The notes under the pieces are model-generated. The model ran no database searches. It was not told where the DNA came from and worked only from the letters and a program-made list of their open reading frames with translations. A DNA stretch of 64,000 nt from an uncultured Flavobacteriaceae bacterium (GTDB lineage Bacteria; Bacteroidota; Bacteroidia; Flavobacteriales; Flavobacteriaceae), in the NCBI GenBank assembly GCA_947494825.1, contig CANLWN010000006.1:310001-374000 (forward strand). The letters run 5' to 3'. The number at the start of each line of letters is the position of its first letter. Positions within the stretch are counted from its first letter, which is position 1. Positions 51,920 to 61,548 of the stretch are shown piece by piece. A program made the translations under genes and the position numbers.

Positions 51920-53281
51920 ATGGCCAAGACCAAAACAGCTTTTTTCTGCCAGCACTGCGGTACGCAGTACGCCAAATGGGTGGGACAATGTACTGCCTGC
52001 AAACAATGGAATACCGTGGTGGAGGAAGTTATCCAAAAAGAGGAAAAAACCGCCTGGAAAACCAGTGCCAATGGTTCAAAAAAGACGGTTAAATCCCTTA
52101 GGGTCCATGAGATAAGCACAGCCACGGAAACACGCCTTGACCTTCATGACAAAGAGTTTAACAGGGTCTTGGGCGGTGGCCTTGTGCCCGGTTCCCTGGT
52201 GCTTTTGGGCGGGGAACCCGGAATTGGCAAAAGTACGCTCTTGCTGCAGATTGCGCTAAAACTTCCATACAAGACCCTGTATGTGTCCGGAGAGGAAAGC
52301 CAAAAACAAATTAAGATGAGGGCCGATAGGGTACATCCCGGTAGCGAATCCTGTTATGTCCTCACCGAGACCAAGACCCAACATATTTTTCAGCAGATCC
52401 AGGCCGTGGCCCCGGACATTGTGGTTATCGATTCCATCCAGACCCTGCATTCGGATTATATTGAGTCTGCCGCCGGTAGCATCTCACAAATACGTGAATG
52501 TACCGCCGAACTTATCAAATTTGCCAAAGAGACCAATATCCCGGTTATTCTAATCGGGCATATCACCAAGGATGGTACCATTGCCGGACCCAAGATTCTG
52601 GAACATATGGTAGATACGGTCTTGCAGTTCGAAGGTGATCGCAACTATGTATACCGCATTCTACGTGCCTTGAAAAACCGTTTTGGCTCCACAGCCGAAC
52701 TGGGTATCTACGAAATGCAGGGAAGCGGGCTTCGGGAGGTGAACAACCCTTCTGAAATTTTAATATCAAAGAACGATGGGGACCTCAGCGGTACCGCCAT
52801 AGCTGCTACAGTAGAAGGCATGCGCCCCTTGATGATAGAGATCCAAGCGCTGGTAAGCACCGCGGTATACGGCACGCCCCAAAGAACCACAACGGGCTAT
52901 AATGCAAAACGTTTGAACATGTTGCTGGCGGTGCTCGAAAAAAGAGCGGGATTTAAACTGGGAGCCAAGGACGTGTTTCTAAATATTACCGGCGGCATCT
53001 CGGTAGATGATCCGGCCATTGATCTGGCGGTCATTGGTGCCATACTTTCAAGCACTGCGGATATCCCTGTTGAGAAAGGGGTATGCTTTGCGGCAGAGGT
53101 GGGACTCGCTGGGGAGATACGCCCGGTGCAACGGGTAGATCAACGCATCCTGGAGGCCGAGAAATTGGGTTTTACCGCCATTTTTGTGTCCAAAAACAAT
53201 AAAATTGCCCTAAAAAACCCAAAAATAGAAATCCGATTGGCCTCAAAGATAGAGGATGTGGTACGGGCATTGTTCGGCTAA
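51920..53281 (+). CDS. radA: DNA repair protein RadA
   Basis: Hexameric RecA-related helicase that aids branch migration during recombination. It starts at 51920 (MAKTKTAFFC) with 453 aa. There is an N-terminal zinc finger (C10-x2-C13, C24-x2-C27), a Walker A (GGEPGIGKST, 97-106), the RadA-specific KNRFG motif (ALKNRFGSTAE), and a C-terminal Lon-protease-like domain. The upstream in-frame ATG at 51782 would overlap the divergent CAP gene and is not family-like. Confidence 0.97.
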   Translation: MAKTKTAFFCQHCGTQYAKWVGQCTACKQWNTVVEEVIQKEEKTAWKTSANGSKKTVKSLRVHEISTATETRLDLHDKEFNRVLGGGLVPGSLVLLGGEPGIGKSTLLLQIALKLPYKTLYVSGEESQKQIKMRADRVHPGSESCYVLTETKTQHIFQQIQAVAPDIVVIDSIQTLHSDYIESAAGSISQIRECTAELIKFAKETNIPVILIGHITKDGTIAGPKILEHMVDTVLQFEGDRNYVYRILRALKNRFGSTAELGIYEMQGSGLREVNNPSEILISKNDGDLSGTAIAATVEGMRPLMIEIQALVSTAVYGTPQRTTTGYNAKRLNMLLAVLEKRAGFKLGAKDVFLNITGGISVDDPAIDLAVIGAILSSTADIPVEKGVCFAAEVGLAGEIRPVQRVDQRILEAEKLGFTAIFVSKNNKIALKNPKIEIRLASKIEDVVRALFG

Positions 53282-53328
53282 GATCAACAATAATCCCTAA
53301 CTTTATGGGATATCCAATACAGCTAAAC

Positions 53329-54384
53329 ATGAGACACCTATTTCCCTTCGCCCTCTTTTTTCTATGCCTTATAGCCTGCAAACAACAGCCTGCATCAAAG
53401 GCGGAAGAAACGAACACCACCACCACTGACTATTTTAGTTTTGCCGACCGGGACGACCAATACACGGGTGGAATCAAGATGATTCCCATAAGCACGGACA
53501 AAGGCACCTTTAAGGTTTGGACCAAAAGGGTCGGGAACAACCCTACAAAAAAAGTTCTCTTACTGCATGGAGGCCCCGGGATGACCCATGAACTTTACGA
53601 ATGTGCCGATGGCTATTTCCCGGAAGCGGGCATTGAGTATATCTACTACGATCAGCTAGGTTCGTACTACAGTGATCAACCAGATGACCTTTCCCTTTGG
53701 ACCAAGGAACGTTTTGTAGAAGAGGTAGAGCAGGTACGGAAGGCCCTGAAATTGGACCCTTCCAATTTTTACCTCCTAGGGCAATCCTGGGGAGGGATGC
53801 TGGCCATGGAGTATGCGCTAAAATATCAGGACAACCTCAAAGGACTGATCATCTCCAACATGATGAGCAGTATCCCGGAATACAATGCCTATGCACAGGA
53901 AGTCCTGGGGCCCCAATTGGATCCGGAGGTGTATACCGAAATACAGGCCATTGAGGCCAAGGAAGATTATGAAAACCCGCGCTATGGGGAACTGTTGTTC
54001 ACACACTACTATACGGAGCACGTGCTTCGCAGTCCGCCCGACCAATGGCCCGAAGCCGTAATGCGCAGCTTAAAGCACGCCAACAACCAAATTTATGTGC
54101 ACATGCAGGGATATAGTGAATTTGGCATAACGGGCAACGCCACCCTAAAGGACTGGGATATCAAGGACAGGCTCAAGGAAATACGTGTTCCTACCCTGGT
54201 CATTGGGAGCAAATACGATACCATGGATCCCACACATATGGAATGGATGTCCAAACAGGTGCAGAACGGGACCTATCTTTTTTGCCCCAATGGAAGCCAT
54301 TTGTCCCAATATGATGATCAGGAAAATTACTTCAAAGGGGTTATCCAATTTATCGATGACGTGGATACGCACTCAGTGGATTAG
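53329..54384 (+). CDS. proline iminopeptidase-like alpha/beta hydrolase lipoprotein
   Basis: 351 aa with a lipobox at C17 (CLIACKQQ). The S33-type hydrolase fold shows the oxyanion motif HGGPG (80-84), the nucleophile elbow GQSWGG (S153), the acidic residue in GSKYDTMDP, and the histidine in CPNGSHLSQYDD. Proline iminopeptidases cut N-terminal proline from peptides, but lipoproteins of this group may be general peptidases. It follows radA by 47 bases and overlaps the convergent aldo/keto reductase gene by 4 bases. Confidence 0.9.
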   Translation: MRHLFPFALFFLCLIACKQQPASKAEETNTTTTDYFSFADRDDQYTGGIKMIPISTDKGTFKVWTKRVGNNPTKKVLLLHGGPGMTHELYECADGYFPEAGIEYIYYDQLGSYYSDQPDDLSLWTKERFVEEVEQVRKALKLDPSNFYLLGQSWGGMLAMEYALKYQDNLKGLIISNMMSSIPEYNAYAQEVLGPQLDPEVYTEIQAIEAKEDYENPRYGELLFTHYYTEHVLRSPPDQWPEAVMRSLKHANNQIYVHMQGYSEFGITGNATLKDWDIKDRLKEIRVPTLVIGSKYDTMDPTHMEWMSKQVQNGTYLFCPNGSHLSQYDDQENYFKGVIQFIDDVDTHSVD

Positions 54385-55421
54385 GGTGCCGGATTGGGAA
54401 TGGCCCCATGGATTTCCTCTATGCCCTTTAGTACCTCTTCGGACAAGTCCAGTTCAATACTGGCAATATTTTCCTTTAACTGTTCCATACTGGTGGCCCC
54501 TATGATAGTACTGGTAACAAAGGGTCTGGTATTCACAAAGGCCAGGGCCATCTGCGCCAAGGACATCTGATGCTCCTGGGCCAGATCATAGTAACGTTGG
54601 GTCGCGGCTACGGCCGTCTCCCCACTGTAGCGGCTGTAATTCGGAAAGATGGTGATCCTGGCGTTTTCCGGCATTTTCCCTCCTAGGTATTTTCCGCTGA
54701 GCACGCCGAAGCCCATGGGGGAGTACGGAATTAATCCGATATTTTCGCGGATAGCGATTTCGGCCAACCCTACCTCAAAGGTACGGTTCAACAAGCTGTA
54801 GGGGTTTTGAATGGTGATCATCCTGGGCAAACTGTCATGCACCTTGGACTCTTCCAGGAAACGCATGGTGCCCCAGGGAGTTTCATTGGATAGGCCCACA
54901 TGCCGTATTTTTCCTTCTTGGACCAGATCCCTTAGCGTTTCCAACACCTGGTGTATATTGTCTTTCCAGTAATCGGTAACTTGATGGGTATATCCCCGTT
55001 GCCCAAAGAAGTTGGTGGCCCTTTCCGGCCAATGCAACTGGTAAAGGTCTATATAATCGGTCTGCAAACGGGTCAAACTACCTTCCACTGCTTCAATAAT
55101 GGAATCCCGACTAAAGCCTGTAGTTCGAATGAATTTTGTGTAATCGCCCTTTCCAGCAATCTTGGAGGCCAGAATGACCTTGTCCCTATTTCCTGTTTTT
55201 TTGAACCAATTCCCGATAATTTCCTCGGTGGCGGCATACAGCTCCTTTTTTGCTGGAACCGGATATAGTTCTGCCGTATCGAAAAAATTCACGCCTTGGT
55301 CCAGGGCATAGTTCATTTGTTGGTGGCCCTCTTCTTCGGTATTTTGACGGCCCCAGGTCATGGTGCCCAAACAGATTTTGCTTACTTCAAGATCCGTGTG
55401 CGGTAGCTTGGTATATTTCAT
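54381..55421 (-). CDS. aldo/keto reductase (Tas-like)
   Basis: NADP(H)-dependent TIM-barrel oxidoreductase of 346 aa. The catalytic tetrad is visible: D and Y in FFDTAELYP, K in LASKIAGKG, and H in YQLHWPER. The N-terminal KICLGTMTWG and the C-terminal cofactor segment TSTIIGATSMEQLKENI are typical of the Tas/YhdN group. Substrate not deducible. It is convergent with the hydrolase gene (4-base overlap). Confidence 0.93.
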   Translation of the reverse strand: MKYTKLPHTDLEVSKICLGTMTWGRQNTEEEGHQQMNYALDQGVNFFDTAELYPVPAKKELYAATEEIIGNWFKKTGNRDKVILASKIAGKGDYTKFIRTTGFSRDSIIEAVEGSLTRLQTDYIDLYQLHWPERATNFFGQRGYTHQVTDYWKDNIHQVLETLRDLVQEGKIRHVGLSNETPWGTMRFLEESKVHDSLPRMITIQNPYSLLNRTFEVGLAEIAIRENIGLIPYSPMGFGVLSGKYLGGKMPENARITIFPNYSRYSGETAVAATQRYYDLAQEHQMSLAQMALAFVNTRPFVTSTIIGATSMEQLKENIASIELDLSEEVLKGIEEIHGAIPNPAP

Positions 55422-55494
55422 TTAAAAGGTAGGGATTAGCAATTATTTTTGCGGGCAAAGGTACAAATTATCGTCCGATATGGTTTCGCCGCCC

Positions 55495-56259
55495 CTATTT
55501 TTCCAGCTCCAGCAAAATAGGACAATGGTCACTGTGCTTGGCTTCGGAAAGAATTACGGATCGCTTTAACCTACTTTCCAAGGGCTGGCTCACCATGCCA
55601 TAATCCAAACGCCAGCCTTTGTTGTTATTGCGCGCATTGGCCCTATAGCTCCACCAGGTATAATTATGCGGTTCCTTGTTGAAGTGTCTAAAGCTATCTA
55701 TAAAACCACTGGCCATAAAATTTCCGATCCATTCGCGTTCAACCGGTAAAAAGCCCGATACGTTCTTGTTCCTTATGGGGTCATGGATATCAATAGCCTC
55801 GTGGCAAATGTTGTAATCCCCACAAACAACTAGATTGGGGTGTTCTTTCCGCAACTGGTTGGCATATTCCTGAAAATCGGCCATGTATTTCAGCTTAAAC
55901 TCCAATCGGTCCATATTGGTGCCCGAAGGGAGGTACATGCTCATAACGGAGACGCCATTAAAATCGGCCCTAAGATTTCTTCCCTCGTGGTCCATATAGT
56001 CAATGCCCGTACCATAGGCCACATGATCCGGTTCTCGCTTGGCCAAAATGGCCACCCCACTGTAGCCCTTCTTTTGTGCGCTGTACCAGTAATTAAAAGG
56101 GTACCCTGCCCGATCAAAAATAGACAGGTCCAATTGTTCTTTCTGCGCCTTGGTTTCCTGTAGGCACACCACATCGGGGTCTACACTTTGCAGCCATGCC
56201 ACAAAACCTTTGTTCAGGGCTGCCCTGATACCGTTTACATTATAGGAGACGATTTTCAT
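55495..56259 (-). CDS. xth: exodeoxyribonuclease III
   Basis: AP endonuclease and 3'-5' exonuclease of base-excision repair (254 aa). It starts MKIVSYNVNGIRAAL with the conserved Asn, then CLQETKAQ (catalytic Glu), CGDYNICHEAIDIHDP (Asp/Asn pair), GWRLDYGMVS and SDHCPILLEL (terminal Asp-His). It is a stand-alone gene downstream of its divergent neighbour at 56399. A TACTTTTA sequence upstream is close to a -7 box. Confidence 0.96.
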   Translation of the reverse strand: MKIVSYNVNGIRAALNKGFVAWLQSVDPDVVCLQETKAQKEQLDLSIFDRAGYPFNYWYSAQKKGYSGVAILAKREPDHVAYGTGIDYMDHEGRNLRADFNGVSVMSMYLPSGTNMDRLEFKLKYMADFQEYANQLRKEHPNLVVCGDYNICHEAIDIHDPIRNKNVSGFLPVEREWIGNFMASGFIDSFRHFNKEPHNYTWWSYRANARNNNKGWRLDYGMVSQPLESRLKRSVILSEAKHSDHCPILLELEK

Positions 56260-56350
56260 CAGTACTTTTTTAGGTGGACTTTACAGCAGCTAAAAGTAAC
56301 AAAATCGGGAATATACTGGGTAGCATTGGCGCATAAAAAATTGGATTTTA

Positions 56351-56358
56351 TACTTTTG
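56351..56358 (+). promoter_or_regulatory. -7 box for the outer-membrane protein/TonB receptor pair
   Basis: TACTTTTG, a full TAnnTTTG match, 40 bases before the ATG at 56399; a TTG lies 22 bases upstream, a slightly long spacer. Confidence 0.4.
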
Positions 56359-56398
56359 GAACGGGATTTGTATTACAGGGATAGTAAAAACAGACAGC

Positions 56399-56923
56399 AT
56401 GAAAAAGTTTTACATTTTGGTCCTATTCACTATGGCAGCACATTTTGGCATGGCCCAAGCCTATCCACGATACCAGAACGACCATGAGCTAAAATTCAAT
56501 GCCGGCCTTTTTCTGGCCACGACGACACTCGATTTTTCCTATGAATATTTTTTTAGCGAGGACACCAGTTTTGGGGGTACCGTTTATTTTGACAACGATG
56601 CGCTGGACTATAACGGTGATTTTGGCATAGGCCCCAACTTCCGGGCCTATTTTGGTTATGGCCCTCGGAGCGGTTTTTTTGCCGAGGCCTTTGGCCTGTA
56701 CTACACGGGTGAGGACGACTCCCCGAACGGTGGGGTACCAGGAGCCCGGAACAACGAGTACAGTACGGTGGCACTGGGCCTTGGACTTGGGAACAAATGG
56801 GTAACGCGAAGCGAAAAATTCACCCTGGAAATCAACGGTGGGTTTGGCCGAAACGTGAATCCGGAAGATTTCCAGGAGACCTTTATGTATCGGGTAGGCC
56901 TATCTGTCGGTTTTCGGTTTTAA
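56399..56923 (+). CDS. small outer-membrane beta-barrel protein
   Basis: 174-aa exported protein with a signal peptide (MKKFYILVLFTMAAHFGMAQA). The rest is alternating hydrophobic/aromatic strands (FLATTTLDFSYEYFF, FFAEAFGLYYTGED) ending RVGLSVGFRF, consistent with an eight-stranded barrel. No specific family recognised. The TonB receptor gene starts 21 bases later, so they probably form a two-gene operon, and the protein may assist or accompany that uptake system (inference). Confidence 0.78.
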   Translation: MKKFYILVLFTMAAHFGMAQAYPRYQNDHELKFNAGLFLATTTLDFSYEYFFSEDTSFGGTVYFDNDALDYNGDFGIGPNFRAYFGYGPRSGFFAEAFGLYYTGEDDSPNGGVPGARNNEYSTVALGLGLGNKWVTRSEKFTLEINGGFGRNVNPEDFQETFMYRVGLSVGFRF

Positions 56924-56944
56924 TCCCTATTTTTGGCCCCGTAT

Positions 56945-59032
56945 ATGAATATGATCAGGGCCTCCCTAGTTTTTCTCGCCTTGCTTGCCGCGCTCACTAT
57001 GAGCCGTGCACAGCAAACCCAAAACGACAGTATTACCGCCTTGGACGAGGTAGTATTGCTAGATACCATCGCCCATAGAAACCCCTTGGGCATCCTACCG
57101 ACTAGCCAAGTAGGACCAACGGCCTTTCAAAACTATAGTCCCGTGGACCTCATCTCCCCCATCAATCAAATTGCAGGCGTATACATACTTTCCGGGGCTT
57201 TGAACACCAATAGAATTACCATACGTGGCATCGGGGCGCGTACCCCTTTTGGCACGGATAAGCTCCGCTTGTATTACGATGATATTCCCGTCACCAATGG
57301 TACGGGCTTCTCCACGATAGAGACCTATGACCTTGAAAATTTAGGGCAGGTCGAGGTCATTAAAGGTCCCAAGGGCACGGCTTATGGCACCAATCTCGGC
57401 GGGGCCATATTGCTAAGGACCCAAAGACCGGAAGAAGCGGCCACACGGTTCAAAAACAACCTGACCATAGGTTCTTTTGGTCTGATCAAAAACAATCTGG
57501 GTTTCAACCATCAGGAAGGTCCGCTTACCTTAAACTTGCGCTACGGTCATCTGGAGACCGACGGGTATCGGGAAAACAGCCGCTTTGACCGGGATGGTTT
57601 TTTGCTCCATACCTCCTATCGCATAAGCGACCGGAGCTCCATGTCCCTGTTGCTCAACCATGTTAACTATACCGCGCAGATTCCCAGTTCCCTAAGCCAA
57701 TCGGCCTTCGATGAAGACCCTAGTCAGGCTGCCGCCAACTGGTTGGCCGCCCAAGGTTTTGAAAGCAATCGATATACCCTGTTGGGGATTTCGCATACGT
57801 ATGTCTTTTCCAGTCGATTGGAAAACACCACCAGTGTCTTCTACACCTATTTGGATCAATTTGAGGCCAGACCCTTCAATATTGTGGACCAGTTTACCAA
57901 TGGCTACGGGTTAAGGACACGTTTTTTTGGAAATTTTGGAACGGGTAACAGCCCTTTGGAATATAACTTGGGAGCTGAACTTTATACGGATGAGTTTCAT
58001 GGGGGAACCTTTGAAAACCTATTTCGGGACAACGATGGCAATGGCAGTTTGCTGGGCGATAAAATCGGGGACAACAAGGAGTTCCGCAGACAGTACAATC
58101 TGTTTGCCGGCCTCACTGTTCCCCTGACTGCCCGCTTCAAGGCCCAGGCGGGCTTAAGCCTGAACAATACCTTTTATGATTTTAGGGATCGCTTTAATAC
58201 GGGGGCTGCCAACACCAGCGCGGAGCGCGACTTCCCCCCCATTGTTCTTCCCAGTTTTAGTCTGCGGTATACCGCTTCAAAAGGGCATCTCGTTTACGCC
58301 AATATTAGTCGCGGCTTCTCCAATCCCGGATTGGAAGAGACGCTGACACCGGACGGCGCCTTGAACCCTGATATTTCACAGGAGACAGGAACCAATTACG
58401 AGCTGGGCACTCGGCTCTTTCTGGACAAAGGGAGATTACGGATTACCCTGGCCCTCTACCGTATGGATGTCAAAAACCTACTCGTGGCAGAACGCGTTGG
58501 GGAAGATCAATTTATCGGAAGAAACGCCGGAAGTACAAAACACCAGGGTCTGGAAACCGAGCTGAACTACAGTATTCCCCTTGGTACCAGAGCGCGTATA
58601 GCACCTTTCATCAGCTATACCCTTAACGACCATAGCTTTGTGGATTTTGTGGATGGCGATACCGTATTTTCGGGCAACCCGCTGACCGGAGTTCCTCGAC
58701 ATCGTATCAACTCGGGGCTTCAATTTCATCATACCGCCGGTTTCTATTGGAACCTGGCGCACACTACCGTAGGGGCGATTCCCTTGACAGATGCCAACAC
58801 CCTTTCCAGTGAGCCGTATACGGTCTTCAATACGCGGCTAGGGTACAAACGGGCGTTTTCCAAGAAGTTTGGTATGCAATTGGATCTGGGCATCAACAAT
58901 TTGTGGAATACCCGTTACGCAAGATCCGTACTGATCAATGCAGTAGGCTTTGGTGGCGCGGAGCCCCGTTTTTTTAATCCAGGGGATGCCAGAAACTATT
59001 ACGGCAGCTTGGGCCTTAGTTATCGGCTTTGA
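56945..59032 (+). CDS. TonB-dependent receptor, FecA-like (no carboxypeptidase domain)
   Basis: Outer-membrane receptor of 695 aa from the ATG at 56945 (56933 and 56951 are alternatives). The signal peptide MNMIRASLVFLALLAALTMS is followed directly by the plug (NRITIRGIGARTPFGTDK; LGQVEVIKGPKGTAYGTNLG), then a barrel ending NYYGSLGLSYRL. Unlike the other two receptors here it lacks the N-terminal CarboxypepD_reg domain. Its size and plug motifs resemble ferric-siderophore or vitamin receptors. It ends one base before the convergent glyS gene. Confidence 0.92.
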   Translation: MNMIRASLVFLALLAALTMSRAQQTQNDSITALDEVVLLDTIAHRNPLGILPTSQVGPTAFQNYSPVDLISPINQIAGVYILSGALNTNRITIRGIGARTPFGTDKLRLYYDDIPVTNGTGFSTIETYDLENLGQVEVIKGPKGTAYGTNLGGAILLRTQRPEEAATRFKNNLTIGSFGLIKNNLGFNHQEGPLTLNLRYGHLETDGYRENSRFDRDGFLLHTSYRISDRSSMSLLLNHVNYTAQIPSSLSQSAFDEDPSQAAANWLAAQGFESNRYTLLGISHTYVFSSRLENTTSVFYTYLDQFEARPFNIVDQFTNGYGLRTRFFGNFGTGNSPLEYNLGAELYTDEFHGGTFENLFRDNDGNGSLLGDKIGDNKEFRRQYNLFAGLTVPLTARFKAQAGLSLNNTFYDFRDRFNTGAANTSAERDFPPIVLPSFSLRYTASKGHLVYANISRGFSNPGLEETLTPDGALNPDISQETGTNYELGTRLFLDKGRLRITLALYRMDVKNLLVAERVGEDQFIGRNAGSTKHQGLETELNYSIPLGTRARIAPFISYTLNDHSFVDFVDGDTVFSGNPLTGVPRHRINSGLQFHHTAGFYWNLAHTTVGAIPLTDANTLSSEPYTVFNTRLGYKRAFSKKFGMQLDLGINNLWNTRYARSVLINAVGFGGAEPRFFNPGDARNYYGSLGLSYRL

Positions 59033-59033
59033 A

Positions 59034-60578
59034 CTACGCCAATTTCTTGAGCCAGTTTTTCATGTCTACCTCCTCGGCGATAATATTCCGTACCGCATCG
59101 ATGGCCACACGCTGCTGTTCCATGGAATCTCGGTGACGAATGGTTACGGTCCTGTCTTCCAAGGTCTGGTGATCCACGGTAATGCAGAAGGGAGTGCCTG
59201 CAGCATCCTGTCTGCGATAACGTCTTCCTACCGCATCCTTTTCATCGTAACTCACATTGAAATCCCATTTTAGGTCATCAATAATTTCATGGGCAATCTC
59301 TGGCAGGCCATCCCTTTTTATCAAGGGCAGGACCGCTGCCTTGGTCGGTGCCAGGACCGCGGGGATCCTGAGTACGGTACGCACCGTTCCATTTTCCAGT
59401 TCCTCCTCCTGAAGCGCGTGGGAAAATACCGCCAGAAACATACGATCCAGACCTATGGAAGTCTCTACGACGTAGGGGACATAACTTTCGTTGAGCTCGG
59501 GGTCAAAATACTGCAGTTTTTTGCCCGAAAATTTTTCGTGACTCCCCAGATCAAAATCCGTTCGTGAATGGATGCCTTCCAATTCCTTGAATCCAAAAGG
59601 GAACTTAAATTCAATATCGGCTGCAGCATCCGCGTAGTGGGCCAGTTTTTCATGATCGTGAAAGCGATAGTTCTCTTCCCCCATGCCCAGCGACAAATGC
59701 CATTTCATTCGGTTCTCCTTCCACTTCCCGTACCATTCTTTCTGTGAACCCGGACGAATAAAGAACTGCATCTCCATCTGTTCAAACTCGCGTTGGCGGA
59801 AAATAAATTGGCGGGCCACGATCTCATTTCGGAACGCCTTTCCTACTTGGGCAATTCCAAAAGGGATTTTCATGCGGCCCGATTTTTGTACGTTCAGGAA
59901 ATTGACAAATATGCCCTGCGCGGTTTCGGGGCGTAAGTACAGCTCCATGGCCGTATCGGCCGAAGCGCCCAGTTTGGTGCCGAACATCAGGTTAAACTGT
60001 TTAACATCGGTCCAGTTTTTGGATCCGGATACCGGACATACGATTCCCAGCTCCTCGATCAGGGCCTTGACATCGGCCAAATCTTCCTTTTCCAAGGACT
60101 GGCCCATGCGCTTTAGGATGGCTGCAGCCTTCTCCGCATAACCCACCACCCTGGGGTTGGTGGTCAGGAACTGCTCCTTGTCGAAGCTATCCCCAAAACG
60201 TTTGGCCGCTTTGGCCACTTCCTTATCTATTTTGGCCTCGATCTTGGCCACGTGGTCCTCGATCAAAACATCGGCCCGGTAGCGTTTTTTGGAATCCTTG
60301 TTATCTATTAGGGGGTCATTGAAGGCATCAACATGGCCAGAAGCTTTCCAAGTGGTGGGATGCATAAAGATGGCAGCATCGATACCCACAATGTTATCGT
60401 TCATTTGAACCATGGCCTTCCACCAATATTCTCGAATATTTTTTTTGAGTTCGGCCCCATTCTGTGCGTAATCGTACACCGCACTGAGTCCGTCATATAT
60501 TTCACTGGATTGGAATACATACCCGTATTCCTTGGCATGGGAAATGACCTTCTTGAACTTGTCCTCTTGTTTTACCAT
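59034..60578 (-). CDS. glyS: glycyl-tRNA synthetase, dimeric class II type
   Basis: Charges tRNA-Gly. The single-chain alpha2 type (514 aa), as used in Bacteroidota, archaea and eukaryotes, not the alpha2beta2 glyQ/glyS type. Class II motifs are visible: motif 2 region FRNEIVARQFIFRQREFEQMEMQ in part, and motif 3 GLDRMFLAVFSHAL. The C-terminal anticodon-binding domain includes LAPTKAAVLPLI. It starts MVKQEDKFKKVISHAKEYGY. The convergent TonB receptor ends one base away, leaving no room for a terminator between them. Confidence 0.96.
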   Translation of the reverse strand: MVKQEDKFKKVISHAKEYGYVFQSSEIYDGLSAVYDYAQNGAELKKNIREYWWKAMVQMNDNIVGIDAAIFMHPTTWKASGHVDAFNDPLIDNKDSKKRYRADVLIEDHVAKIEAKIDKEVAKAAKRFGDSFDKEQFLTTNPRVVGYAEKAAAILKRMGQSLEKEDLADVKALIEELGIVCPVSGSKNWTDVKQFNLMFGTKLGASADTAMELYLRPETAQGIFVNFLNVQKSGRMKIPFGIAQVGKAFRNEIVARQFIFRQREFEQMEMQFFIRPGSQKEWYGKWKENRMKWHLSLGMGEENYRFHDHEKLAHYADAAADIEFKFPFGFKELEGIHSRTDFDLGSHEKFSGKKLQYFDPELNESYVPYVVETSIGLDRMFLAVFSHALQEEELENGTVRTVLRIPAVLAPTKAAVLPLIKRDGLPEIAHEIIDDLKWDFNVSYDEKDAVGRRYRRQDAAGTPFCITVDHQTLEDRTVTIRHRDSMEQQRVAIDAVRNIIAEEVDMKNWLKKLA

Positions 60579-60615
60579 GCGGCAAAAATAGAATATTGGT
60601 CCAAAACGAAGTAAT

Positions 60616-61512
60616 TTATTTCAATTGAAATTCAGAGGAAGCCAGTAATTTTTCGTCCTCAAAAACATTGAGCGTGTAATTTCCTTCCCGTAAGGAACCG
60701 GAAGGTATGGTGATTACGTCACATACATTGACCTCTTCTCCCATAAAGATAAGCTCAACCCGCTTGCTGTAGATATTACCATTAACGGAAATGGTATTTG
60801 CGTTATCCTCAATAATCTGTTTGTTGGGGCCCAGAAATTGAAAATAGAGCACTTTTTCCTCGCTGCCGGAATTGGGGTTGCCAATTACGGTAACGCATCC
60901 TCTTAACTTCTCAATGGTAGATGCCTTGTTCGTCTTAATGGGTTTCCCGTTACGAAGTCTGAAACCACTGCCCTCGGAATCGCGAAGTTTTAGATAACTC
61001 TTGGTCCTGAGCTCCTTGCTCAGTTCCCTGTTCTTTCGTCTAAGCTGGGCCTCCGCTTCTGCCAAGGAACTGCTCTTACCGCGCAATTCCTCTATTTTCT
61101 TGTTGGTCTCCTCGTACTTGTCCGAGAGGAGCATGTTGTTATACTTTAGGAAGTTGTTCTTTAACTTCAGGCTATCGTGCCTAGATTCGAGCTTTCGAAG
61201 TTCCTTTTTGTATTCCCTTAATTTGTCTACCGTAAAATTTAACCTTCCCACCGAGTCCAAAAGTTGTTGTACACGAAACCTGGAGTCCTGTAGCTCTATC
61301 TCATTTACCTCGTTCAAGGCCGAAAGCCGGTCTACCTCCGTTTTCATCAACGTAAGATCCTTCACCAACAACCCCTTTTCCTGCTCCAAAAAATTGATTT
61401 GGGTAGTAGATTGCGCATAGCTGTAGTAAAAGGCTATTAAAATACCTATGATTACAGCAACCAAAGCGGCAAGGATAATCTTATAGTTGAATTTGTTATC
61501 TTGAAGGTTCAT
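60616..61512 (-). CDS. membrane-anchored coiled-coil protein, unknown function
   Basis: 298 aa. One N-terminal membrane helix (about 12-34, IILAALVAVIIGILIAFYY) is followed by a long heptad-rich coiled coil (about 40-175, rich in Leu, Lys and Glu). A C-terminal beta-rich globular domain (about 195-298, with LRGCVTVIGNPNSGS and SSEFQLK) ends the protein. It is similar in layout to Bacteroidota proteins annotated loosely as chromosome-partitioning-like, which is not evidence of that role. It is divergent from comF. Confidence 0.78.
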   Translation of the reverse strand: MNLQDNKFNYKIILAALVAVIIGILIAFYYSYAQSTTQINFLEQEKGLLVKDLTLMKTEVDRLSALNEVNEIELQDSRFRVQQLLDSVGRLNFTVDKLREYKKELRKLESRHDSLKLKNNFLKYNNMLLSDKYEETNKKIEELRGKSSSLAEAEAQLRRKNRELSKELRTKSYLKLRDSEGSGFRLRNGKPIKTNKASTIEKLRGCVTVIGNPNSGSEEKVLYFQFLGPNKQIIEDNANTISVNGNIYSKRVELIFMGEEVNVCDVITIPSGSLREGNYTLNVFEDEKLLASSEFQLK

Positions 61513-61548
61513 TCAATAAGGTAATTTATAAGTAGGTTACAATAAAAT

